Assembly (NCBI GenBank): GCA_003136475.1
Contig: PLEQ01000285.1
Location: 1-5,834 of the forward strand
Direction: 5' to 3'
Origin: Deltaproteobacteria bacterium
GTDB taxonomy: Bacteria > Bdellovibrionota_B > Oligoflexia > Oligoflexales > Bog-1112
DNA: 5,834 bases
The position numbers and the translations under genes were made by a program. The notes under the pieces are model-generated. The model was not told the origin of the DNA. It did not search any database and saw only the letters and a program-made list of their open reading frames with translations. Positions 1 through 5,353 of the stretch are shown here, piece after piece (within the stretch, counting starts at the first letter, position 1; every line of letters starts with the position of its first letter).

Positions 1-1980
1 AACAACGAGGAAATCGTACTTGATGAGACCAATAGCATCGAGAGCACTCATATCGTACTGAATGATGTGACCATCCTTCATAGGGGCAACTTCACTGACC
101 GGCACGTCTGACAGCACAAAGGCGGCAGGGTGAACACCAAACGAGCGCGTAATCCCTAGAGCTTTTTCAACCACTCCCCATTCTTGTGGGCGCTTTTCCA
201 TGTAGGCTTTGAACTCTGAAGTTTCTACAAGTCCTGGAACATGTCCTGCTTCTTCGTGTTCATAGCCGAAAAGCATCTTCTGATCTGTCACACCTTGTTG
301 CGGTGCTGGAAGACCCTTAGTGAATTGTTGAATCTCTTGTTCGACGGCACCATGCAGATACCTGTTGGTGTCGAGGATTGCGCTCTTCAAACGAACCGTG
401 TTACGAGTCGAAATTTGAGCACACTTGTCGCCATACCTGCCATAGATATAACCAGACTTGCCATCTTCGCCAACCAAAAGCTCGCGTGAAGACAAATCGG
501 AATCAACGTCGGGCAGTTTGCCTGAAAGAACCCGATCCATTGAAAAGAAGCGGTTGAAGGGCAGATCGTACTTGAAAGGGTCGACTTGCGTGATTCCCAG
601 GACATAGCAGAGCAGGCTTCCACCACAAGAACCTCGCAGCGGGCCTGTTAGGACGCCGTTATCACGGTAATGGTTCATCACATCGCAGATCGGTAGGAAG
701 TAGGGAGTCAAGTCTTTCACGCCGTTTTTAGCGATAACCTGGAATTCTTCTTTGAGTCGAGCAACCCATACTGGATCGTCCCAGCGCATACGGCCAACTT
801 TTGCGATGGTCGCATTGATCTGCTTCATTGGTTCTGGGCCAACGTCGGCCAGTCGCCAGTCGTATTTGAGTTTGAAACCGTTGTAACGGTCTGCCCACTG
901 AGCGTTGCATCTTAGGATGCCGTCAGCAACCTCTTCTGTCTGCTTCAGTTCGTCCATAATGTAGGACTTCATCTCTTGGGTAGTTTTCATGTGGAGATTT
1001 GGGGCAAGTTTGTTGTTGCCTTCGAGCACCATGGTCTGAACCACCTTGTCCTCTTTGGCAGCGTAGTAGGCGTAATCGGATACCAGGATTGGAACAAGTT
1101 CTTTTCTGGCTAAGACTAAAAGGAGTTTGTTCACCGCAAGCATGGCGTCGCCACCAGGAAGCGGTAGAAAGCCCTTATGAAGTTTTACACTCTTGAATGC
1201 TTTATTGATCTCGTAGAACATCAATCCGCTGTATTTGGACCTGATGATGGTGTGGTGTTTCTTTTCAATCAGGTCGCCAGCTTTGATCGCGCGTGCCTTA
1301 TCGGTAGACACCAAGTCGGAAGCTAGGATTGCATCCTTGGTTCCATCGGTATATGAAATCTCTACAACTTTCGAGTATTTCTTGGTCCACGGTTCTGCCA
1401 CGATGGCGACCATGAAATTGTCTTTGAAAATCTCTTTGAGTCTGCCAAATACCTTCACACCAACGCTAGCACAGCCCGCTAGCATGGGCTTTCCTACCAT
1501 GCAGTGGATTCCGCCCGAAACGAAGTCGACATTGTATTTGGATATGGTTTCTAGGTCTTTCCAGCACCAAAGTTGCTGTTTTTCCTCGTAAATATTGATT
1601 GTCGGCATGTCGGTTCTGCTGATGAGTTTGCAGAGAGCCTGATATGCCTCTTGATCCTTGCAGTAGAGTGTGCCAGTGAAGTATTTGCAGCGCTCTGCTT
1701 CAGTATTTGAAACGAATGGGCAAGTACTGTCTTTGAAGTAAATCTCGATACCTGGGATGAGTTGGAGATTCTTTTTGTCCCATTCCTTCTTACTTTTCTT
1801 GTCAGGCTTGCATAGGCCCATTGCCTTGATGAGAGAAGAAACGTGACCATTGTCAGTATATGCAAAATGCGTGCGTCCCAATTTCTTGGCCGCAGATACC
1901 ATATTTGCAACCGTACTGCCGGTTAGATAACTCTCAACGTGTGTATGCGGACTAACTGCTAATACAACTTCATCACTCAT
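1..1980 (-). CDS. dnaE: DNA polymerase III alpha subunit (DnaE-type), N-terminal 660 residues, 3' end outside window
   Basis: Replicative C-family DNA polymerase, here probably the phage's own replicase. The frame is open from the ATG at 1980 to the left edge. Visible parts: an N-terminal PHP domain (H12-T-H14, TDNG at 42-45, IPGIEIYF at 75-82 with E79, SDYAYY at 301-306), then the polymerase core. The core has GPLRGSCGGS (446-455, matching the G-RGS-GS nucleotide-binding loop), LGITQVDPFKYDLPFNRFF (461-479), the catalytic PDVDSD (D491 and D493, equivalent to E. coli D401/D403), RSFGVHPAA (612-620) and IKYDFL with D656 as third catalytic Asp (E. coli D555). The first catalytic pair lies about 90 residues later than in E. 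coli, partly because of an insertion near residues 200-278. The PHP motifs are partly degenerate. The start is supported by AGAGGA five bases upstream. It overlaps the preceding 55-residue gene by 8 bases, so translation is probably coupled. The fingers, beta-binding and OB regions would lie beyond the window. Confidence 0.96.
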   Translation of the reverse strand, partial: MSDEVVLAVSPHTHVESYLTGSTVANMVSAAKKLGRTHFAYTDNGHVSSLIKAMGLCKPDKKSKKEWDKKNLQLIPGIEIYFKDSTCPFVSNTEAERCKYFTGTLYCKDQEAYQALCKLISRTDMPTINIYEEKQQLWCWKDLETISKYNVDFVSGGIHCMVGKPMLAGCASVGVKVFGRLKEIFKDNFMVAIVAEPWTKKYSKVVEISYTDGTKDAILASDLVSTDKARAIKAGDLIEKKHHTIIRSKYSGLMFYEINKAFKSVKLHKGFLPLPGGDAMLAVNKLLLVLARKELVPILVSDYAYYAAKEDKVVQTMVLEGNNKLAPNLHMKTTQEMKSYIMDELKQTEEVADGILRCNAQWADRYNGFKLKYDWRLADVGPEPMKQINATIAKVGRMRWDDPVWVARLKEEFQVIAKNGVKDLTPYFLPICDVMNHYRDNGVLTGPLRGSCGGSLLCYVLGITQVDPFKYDLPFNRFFSMDRVLSGKLPDVDSDLSSRELLVGEDGKSGYIYGRYGDKCAQISTRNTVRLKSAILDTNRYLHGAVEQEIQQFTKGLPAPQQGVTDQKMLFGYEHEEAGHVPGLVETSEFKAYMEKRPQEWGVVEKALGITRSFGVHPAAFVLSDVPVSEVAPMKDGHIIQYDMSALDAIGLIKYDFLVV

Positions 1981-2140
1981 CTGAATCCTCTAACTCTTTT
2001 TTCGTCGAAGTTTTGCGCTGCCTTCGTTCGCTTCGATTCGTCAACTGCTTGGTCTTGCGTCCTGGTGGCATACAACTGTGAGGTCTCTTGGACCATGTTT
2101 CCCAGCCTGGGGCCTTCTCGCCCTTCTTTGTGCGACTCAT
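1973..2140 (-). CDS. Small basic phage protein, 55 residues, unknown function
   Basis: A short ORF starting MSRTKKGEKAPGWETW. It is very rich in Lys/Arg through residue 48 and ends with an acidic tail (ELEDSDE). Its start ATG overlaps the stop of the upstream DUF2786-like gene (ATGA), and its TGA lies 8 bases inside dnaE. It therefore fills what would otherwise be a gap of about 160 bases in a gapless operon, which is the main support that it is real. The pattern of a basic start, G-W-x-x-W-S-K-R-P, a Gly/Pro-containing loop and a T-x-R-x-E-R-R-Q helix resembles short conserved hypothetical proteins I associate with large tailed phages; this is from memory and not verified. The charge suggests nucleic-acid binding, as inference only. 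The ribosome binding site is weak (GAGAGAAG), which fits reinitiation after the upstream gene. Confidence 0.8.
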   Translation of the reverse strand: MSRTKKGEKAPGWETWSKRPHSCMPPGRKTKQLTNRSERRQRKTSTKKELEDSDE

Positions 2141-2550
2141 ATCGCTTCTCTCACAAATTCGTTCCAGGTGGCCGCGAAAGCTTCGAATTGCTTGGGTGTC
2201 AACTTGTTCCAGCGCATAAAATAGCCGTGAAGACTGAGCATGAACTTCTGAGTTGCAGGACCTTTCTTGGCCAAAAACTCGTGGAATTTGGTACTCTTAT
2301 ACGCGGCCATTACAAAATCTCTATCGAAATCCGCTGGTGCCATACCGCCAGTCCAAGCCTTCTTTGGGCCGCTTGGAGGTGGTTTTGGTGGAGGCGGTGC
2401 AGTATACGATCTGCCCGATCCTACTACATTTTCCCATTGCAATTCATGCTTCTTCATCAACTTGTTGGCCATCCTGATTGCACTCAGGGCCTCATTGTCG
2501 TTGTCAGAAGTAGAAAGGTTCAGGAGGGCAATAAGCCTGCCGAAATCCAT
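2137..2550 (-). CDS. DUF2786-like protein with polyproline linker, unknown function
   Basis: A 137-residue protein. Residues 3-42 match the pattern of DUF2786 (PF10979): hydrophobic LIALLNL, then S-x-N-x-x-EA (S15, N17, E20, A21), then A-N-K-LM-KKHEL (28-37). The family is widespread in bacteria and phages and has no firm function. A Pro-rich segment (PPPPKPPPSGP, 52-62) separates it from a helical C-terminal half (about 74-137) rich in Phe, Trp and Lys, with F-M-L-S-L at 104-108 followed by L-T-P-K-Q. The start at 2550 is one base after the stop of the upstream gene, without a clear Shine-Dalgarno, which suggests coupled translation. Its stop overlaps the next start (ATGA). Its place between a DNA exonuclease and dnaE suggests a replication accessory or nucleic-acid-binding role, by context only. 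Confidence 0.85.
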   Translation of the reverse strand: MDFGRLIALLNLSTSDNDNEALSAIRMANKLMKKHELQWENVVGSGRSYTAPPPPKPPPSGPKKAWTGGMAPADFDRDFVMAAYKSTKFHEFLAKKGPATQKFMLSLHGYFMRWNKLTPKQFEAFAATWNEFVREAI

Positions 2551-2551
2551 G

Positions 2552-2884
2552 TCACTTCATAGCCCACAGTGAAATTTGCAAATGGCCACCCATAGGTATA
2601 TCCACCACACTGCCTTCCATGCGATATGTTTGATTTTTAACCGTGGCTTTCACGGGCCATTGAAGGTAATCAAAAAACTGATTTAAAGCCGAAGCTATCG
2701 ATGCTTTGCTGCCATCAGTATCTTCCGTACCTCGAAAACCTTCTGTGATTGACTGAATTGACCTCTCGAAGAACAGCGCTACCTGTGGACTATGGAACAG
2801 TATGTTGCCGTAATTATCAAGTTCATAATCCACTCCAAGTCTCAATTTACTTAATATCTTGGCACGACCTTCAATTGCTGTCAT
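2552..2884 (-). CDS. Hypothetical protein, 110 residues
   Basis: I do not recognise this protein. It has no signal peptide or membrane segment. Visible features are a predicted helix at the start (IEGRAKILSKL), a strand-like part (VDYELDNYGNILF, 18-30), a helical middle (VALFFERSIQSI), a short polar D/G/S/K stretch, another helix (ASALNQFFDYL) and a beta-rich C-terminus ending in LQISLWAMK. The overall impression is a small soluble alpha/beta protein. The start is convincing: GGAGG lies four bases before the ATG, and the ATG overlaps the stop of the exonuclease gene (ATGA). One base separates its stop from the DUF2786-like start. Being locked between the exonuclease and dnaE, it may be part of the replication module, but nothing in the sequence gives a function. 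Confidence 0.82.
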   Translation of the reverse strand: MTAIEGRAKILSKLRLGVDYELDNYGNILFHSPQVALFFERSIQSITEGFRGTEDTDGSKASIASALNQFFDYLQWPVKATVKNQTYRMEGSVVDIPMGGHLQISLWAMK

Positions 2885-3522
2885 TCAGCCTCCAACAGGG
2901 CAATCAAATCTTGCTGAGCGCTTCCTTGGTTTTCTTTCTTGGAGGACATGATGGCGAGCATAGCCTTGTAGGAATCGACGCACATCAAGGTATCGTCTTT
3001 GGCGCTGTGAGCATTTCGGCGCGGTACACCTAGGTAATCGACGACAGAGCCAAGGTTTGAGAGCTCGCGCGGAAACCAGCCGCAGTCTTTGAAGAAGTTC
3101 ACGATTGGCATGGTATCGACTTGACGATAGTGCAGGATCTTATCCCACTCGTCTTTTGGCAGAATGTAATGTTGTAGGTAACCTACGTCGAAATTGACGT
3201 TGTGGCCCATGGGAACTAGGTTAGAATAGCGGCCAGTCTTCTTTAAATGCTTTTTGAGCATCGTGACGATTTTGACTTTAGCTTCAGAGTATGTAATTGT
3301 TTCAGGGTCTGCCAAATGTTTGGCGACATCGATTTTATTGACGTTCAGCGCCTCTTGATCGCATACTGGTAGGCGACCACCATCAGGCTTCACCTTGAGG
3401 TCCAACTCGTCTAGGATCTTGAATTCAGCATCCATAACGGCAATGTAGGCGGTCAATAGGTCGGTTATCTTAGGATCAAGGCCACCAGTTTCGGTGTCCA
3501 TCGCTATATAGAGTTGACTCAT
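2881..3522 (-). CDS. dnaQ: DEDDh 3'-5' exonuclease, DnaQ/epsilon-like
   Basis: A 213-residue DnaQ-superfamily exonuclease, likely the proofreading partner of the DnaE polymerase encoded further along the operon. All three Exo motifs are visible. Exo I is MDTETGG with D9 and E11. Exo II is GHNVNFDVGYL with D112. Exo III is NAHSAKDD, with H172 and D177 giving the H-x-A-x-x-D signature of the DEDDh subgroup. The region before Exo III (ELSNLGSVVDYLGV) is also typical. These residues bind two divalent metals that cleave the 3'-terminal phosphodiester bond. The C-terminal tail after about residue 190 is polar, and no clear beta-clamp-binding or alpha-binding motif was identified. The start follows the rnhA TAA with no gap and has AAGGA five bases upstream. 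An RNase T-like role in RNA trimming is the main alternative; the neighbourhood favours proofreading. Confidence 0.94.
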   Translation of the reverse strand: MSQLYIAMDTETGGLDPKITDLLTAYIAVMDAEFKILDELDLKVKPDGGRLPVCDQEALNVNKIDVAKHLADPETITYSEAKVKIVTMLKKHLKKTGRYSNLVPMGHNVNFDVGYLQHYILPKDEWDKILHYRQVDTMPIVNFFKDCGWFPRELSNLGSVVDYLGVPRRNAHSAKDDTLMCVDSYKAMLAIMSSKKENQGSAQQDLIALLEAE

Positions 3523-4113
3523 TTATTTCCTTAAAAAGGGCGCGCATATGTCTTGAACTTGTCGCATGGATCGTGCCATCTCGCCAGGGTTTTCGTGCGC
3601 TTTAGATAAGATCGTATCAATTTCTTTGATTGCTTTCAACATTAAAATGGATTTTGACGATTTTTTCTTAGGCTCTATGCCCATGGCCCTGCGACGTTCT
3701 GTACCTGCAAGCTTATCGCAGCGCTCGTTCCATTCGTCACCAGTGTGACCTTCGACCCAACGAGCCTGCACGTTCATCATTTTCTTGAGGCGCATGAATG
3801 ATTCGTATTTGTTGTTTTTTGCGGTTTGTTTGAAACGGTATCGGCCTGTCAGCCAACCAAGGACGATTTCGCTGTCGGATACCAGAGTAACTGAATGCTT
3901 GAGGCCTTCTTCTAGAAGTGAATTGTTTACAATTCCGCAAGCGTTTGCTAGGCCCATTATGGCGGCCTCTAGTTCTGCGTCGTTATTCGTGGCGTTTAAG
4001 AGGCTACCAGAGCCTTCAGAATGAAATTTACCGTCGATGACAATGACCCAACCATAGCCGCCTGGTTTATCTTTGGTCGTCGCGCTGCCGTCACTGTAAA
4101 CATCAATCTTCAT
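3523..4113 (-). CDS. rnhA: Ribonuclease HI with a C-terminal extension
   Basis: Cleaves the RNA strand of RNA-DNA hybrids, such as Okazaki primers. The RNase H fold spans about residues 1-140 and has the full catalytic set. D8 is in VYSDGSA, E47 in TNNDAEL, D80 in LVSDSE, H123 in WVEGHTGDEWNERCDKLA, and D133 in the same motif. These correspond to E. coli D10, E48, D70, H124 and D134. E. coli RNase HI is 155 residues; this protein is 196. The extra C-terminal part (about 140-196) is lysine-rich and then helical (KKKSSKSILMLKAIKEI) and is not part of the usual fold. The start at 4113 overlaps the stop of the 59-residue gene (ATGA), with AGAGGA nine bases upstream. Its own TAA directly touches the exonuclease ATG. 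Together with that gene and dnaE it forms a replication set. Confidence 0.95.
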   Translation of the reverse strand: MKIDVYSDGSATTKDKPGGYGWVIVIDGKFHSEGSGSLLNATNNDAELEAAIMGLANACGIVNNSLLEEGLKHSVTLVSDSEIVLGWLTGRYRFKQTAKNNKYESFMRLKKMMNVQARWVEGHTGDEWNERCDKLAGTERRRAMGIEPKKKSSKSILMLKAIKEIDTILSKAHENPGEMARSMRQVQDICAPFLRK

Positions 4114-4289
4114 CCGAAAAGTTCCTCTAAAGTTTTCTCTAGCATATTATTAATGATGTCACCAAGTCTATTTACCTCGAGTTTATTTTCTTTAGTAGGA
4201 TTAATTACATACTCGCGTAGTGCTATTTCGCGTTTAAATTGAAGATCGCAAAGCTTATAATACTCGGTTAAATCTATACTTTGACACAT
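4110..4289 (-). CDS. Small hypothetical protein, 59 residues
   Basis: I do not recognise this protein. It begins MCQSIDLTEYYKLCDL and is predicted mostly helical, with alternating charged and hydrophobic residues (KENKLEVNRLGDIINNMLEK) and an ending of TLEELFG. There is no membrane segment. An in-frame ATG exists upstream at 4349, but I chose 4289. Its ATG overlaps the TAA of the PDZ gene (TAATG), and GGGAG lies five bases before it. The longer version would overlap the PDZ gene by about 60 bases. The gene is AT-rich: I counted 18 G/C in the 60 bases 4141-4200. The stop overlaps the rnhA start. An amphipathic helical bundle or small interaction protein is plausible, as inference. Confidence 0.78.
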   Translation of the reverse strand: MCQSIDLTEYYKLCDLQFKREIALREYVINPTKENKLEVNRLGDIINNMLEKTLEELFG

Positions 4290-4771
4290 TATCGCTCCCG
4301 AATGAATTGTCTCTTCATGGTCACAATACGTCTTATTCCACTGCGACATACTGTGATGGTAACAAGACTTTCGTCAAATCCTCTAACTTCGTCAATGTCT
4401 TTCACAATATGTCCATCGACTTCGATAATTATATCCCCAAAAGCGATTCCCGCCAAAGATGCTGGATAACCTTCAACCACGATGTCGACTCGCCACCCAT
4501 TATAGAACTTGCCGTCGCATACTACCGTACTAGGAAAAGGGTCTTGATATACGCCAATCCCGTAGTAGCCCTTCTTCTTGACTTCGACTGGTTTGGCCGA
4601 TGGCATAGTGAGATCATCAGGAGGAACAATTTCCAGGGTAGAGCCGTGAGTTGGCTGTTCATCGTGTTTAGTGGGAAGGGTGATTTTTGGCGGAGAATTA
4701 TGGAGGAAGTTATATAGAAGAGCTACGTGCAAAAACAGCGATACTGCTAAAGACGCCTTGAGTCTACTCAC
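4289..4771 (-). CDS. Membrane-anchored PDZ-domain protein
   Basis: A 160-residue protein with three parts. Residues 1-5 are basic (MSRLK), followed by one hydrophobic segment (about 6-23, SLAVSLFLHVALLYNFL) that should act as an uncleaved anchor or signal. Residues 26-67 form a Pro/polar linker ending in KKK. Residues 68-153 look like a PDZ domain: a GYYGIGV peptide-binding loop (68-74), then VEGYPASLAGIAFGDIIIEV (99-118) and DGHIV, the usual P-A-x-x-A-G-hydrophobic-x-x-G-D-x-I pattern, then a terminal strand with ITVCRSG. The layout resembles TonB/GspC-type proteins, with the inner membrane first and a periplasmic domain after, but no protease domain is present. The start is GTG at 4771, overlapping the upstream stop (GTGA), with AGAGGA nine bases before. 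PDZ domains bind C-terminal or internal peptides; the partner here is unknown. Periplasmic topology is inferred from the positive residues before the membrane segment. Confidence 0.87.
   Translation of the reverse strand: MSRLKASLAVSLFLHVALLYNFLHNSPPKITLPTKHDEQPTHGSTLEIVPPDDLTMPSAKPVEVKKKGYYGIGVYQDPFPSTVVCDGKFYNGWRVDIVVEGYPASLAGIAFGDIIIEVDGHIVKDIDEVRGFDESLVTITVCRSGIRRIVTMKRQFIRER
4295..4299 (-). promoter_or_regulatory. Shine-Dalgarno GGGAG fixing the start of the 59-residue gene
   Basis: On the minus strand GGGAG stands five bases before the ATG at 4289, inside the last codons of the PDZ gene. Together with the TAATG stop/start junction it favours the short gene model over the in-frame ATG at 4349. 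Confidence 0.65.
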
Positions 4772-5007
4772 TCTTTCATTTCCTCTCGTAGCATAGCTAC
4801 GGCTTCCTGATACTTAACTTCGACTTCTTCTTCTGTCATCATCAATAGGCGAGCAATTGTAGAATTTTCAACACCCTCGGAATTCTTCTGCGTGAATTTG
4901 CTCAGTGAATTGGAGAATTTTGGGCAACGGATATAATCCTCATCGTCCAAAACTCTTTTTAGCATTTCACTTTTTTCCACCGAAATTTCCTTTAATAACT
5001 CTTCCAT
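4768..5007 (-). CDS. Small protein with sigma-region-4-like helix-turn-helix (tentative)
   Basis: A 79-residue acidic protein. The N-terminal helix is charged (MEELLKEISVEKSEML). A conserved-looking centre follows: DYIRCPKF (24-31) and NSLSKFTQKN (33-42). The C-terminal part (48-76) reads NSTIARLLMMTEEEVEVKY, then EAVAMLREEM. This has the layout of a sigma-70 region 4 or related HTH: I-A-x-L-L, a turn, T-E-E-E-V, then a recognition-like helix and A-x-x-x-L-R. It lacks the other sigma regions, and its acidity is unusual for a DNA-binding protein, so it may instead bind a protein such as host RNA polymerase. This is inference. The start at 5007 has AAGGA six bases upstream. It overlaps the coiled-coil gene by 41 bases. 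A shorter start at 4965, one base after that gene's stop, is the alternative. Confidence 0.78.
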   Translation of the reverse strand: MEELLKEISVEKSEMLKRVLDDEDYIRCPKFSNSLSKFTQKNSEGVENSTIARLLMMTEEEVEVKYQEAVAMLREEMKE

Positions 5008-5347
5008 CCATGTTCCTTAGTAAGATAACATACTTTTCTCGAAGATCAATCAGAAACTTTTCTGTCCGTTCGAGAGCAACGTTGTGGCTGTTGAAGTCGA
5101 TACGCATAACATACAACTTATTGCGTACACTTAGCAATTGTTCTTTTATTTTTTTGTATTCGTAGATCGCGGCGATGACGCGTTCGCTTTTGAGGACATC
5201 AATATTCTGTTCATGCTGAATCCTGAGTGAATTCAGCAGTGCCATGTTACTTTCCAGGCTTCGAAGGTGGAATTTTATTCCTTCAATCCTAGTAGAGAGT
5301 TCGTTAATCTCGCTACTGGTTTTTTCCAACTCCTGAGTTTTGTTCAT
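4967..5347 (-). CDS. Coiled-coil protein, unknown function
   Basis: A 126-residue, almost wholly helical protein rich in Glu, Lys, Leu, Ile, Arg and Asn. Heptad-like hydrophobic spacing is visible over about residues 5-60 (ELEKTSSEINELSTRIEGI, then LRSLESNMALLNSLRI) and again about 66-110. The end (MDGRVIKGNFGGKK) is basic and flexible. There are no Pro residues in the helical part, no Cys, and no catalytic motif. It may form a dimer or scaffold; function is unknown. The start at 5347 is six bases after the phosphoesterase TAA and in the same frame as that gene. No good Shine-Dalgarno is present, so reinitiation is likely. The gene is AT-rich (16 G/C counted in 5101-5160), in contrast to the phosphoesterase upstream. 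Confidence 0.82.
   Translation of the reverse strand: MNKTQELEKTSSEINELSTRIEGIKFHLRSLESNMALLNSLRIQHEQNIDVLKSERVIAAIYEYKKIKEQLLSVRNKLYVMRIDFNSHNVALERTEKFLIDLREKYVILLRNMDGRVIKGNFGGKK
5014..5018 (-). promoter_or_regulatory. Shine-Dalgarno AAGGA for the HTH-like gene
   Basis: AAGGA on the minus strand lies six bases before the ATG at 5007, inside the coiled-coil coding sequence. It is the main reason for preferring the 5007 start over the one at 4965, which has no comparable site. Confidence 0.6.
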
Positions 5348-5353
5348 CTGCCA

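Noticed and set aside
1135..1389. Intein inside DnaE
   Set aside because: The extra segment has phrases such as IKAGDLIE that recall Hint domains, but there is no Cys/Ser at a left junction, no terminal His-Asn with Cys/Ser/Thr, and only about 80 residues; it also lies in the PHP domain rather than at a polymerase active-site motif.
1551..1910. Minus-strand open frame of 119 codons in another frame
   Set aside because: It is fully inside dnaE, whose frame shows PHP-domain motifs here; the alternative translation has no family features.
2015..2042. Repeated cttcg/ttcg units
   Set aside because: They encode the Arg/Ser/Glu-rich part of the 55-residue protein; they are short, imperfect and without further copies, so not a repeat element.
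2065..2562. Plus-strand open frame of 165 codons
   Set aside because: It lies opposite the DUF2786-like and 55-residue genes, has no recognisable protein features, and crosses two well-supported gene junctions. It is a shadow.
4290..4349. Longer version of the 59-residue gene starting at 4349
   Set aside because: It would overlap the PDZ gene by about 60 bases, and the ATG at 4289 has a better ribosome binding site and a TAATG junction.
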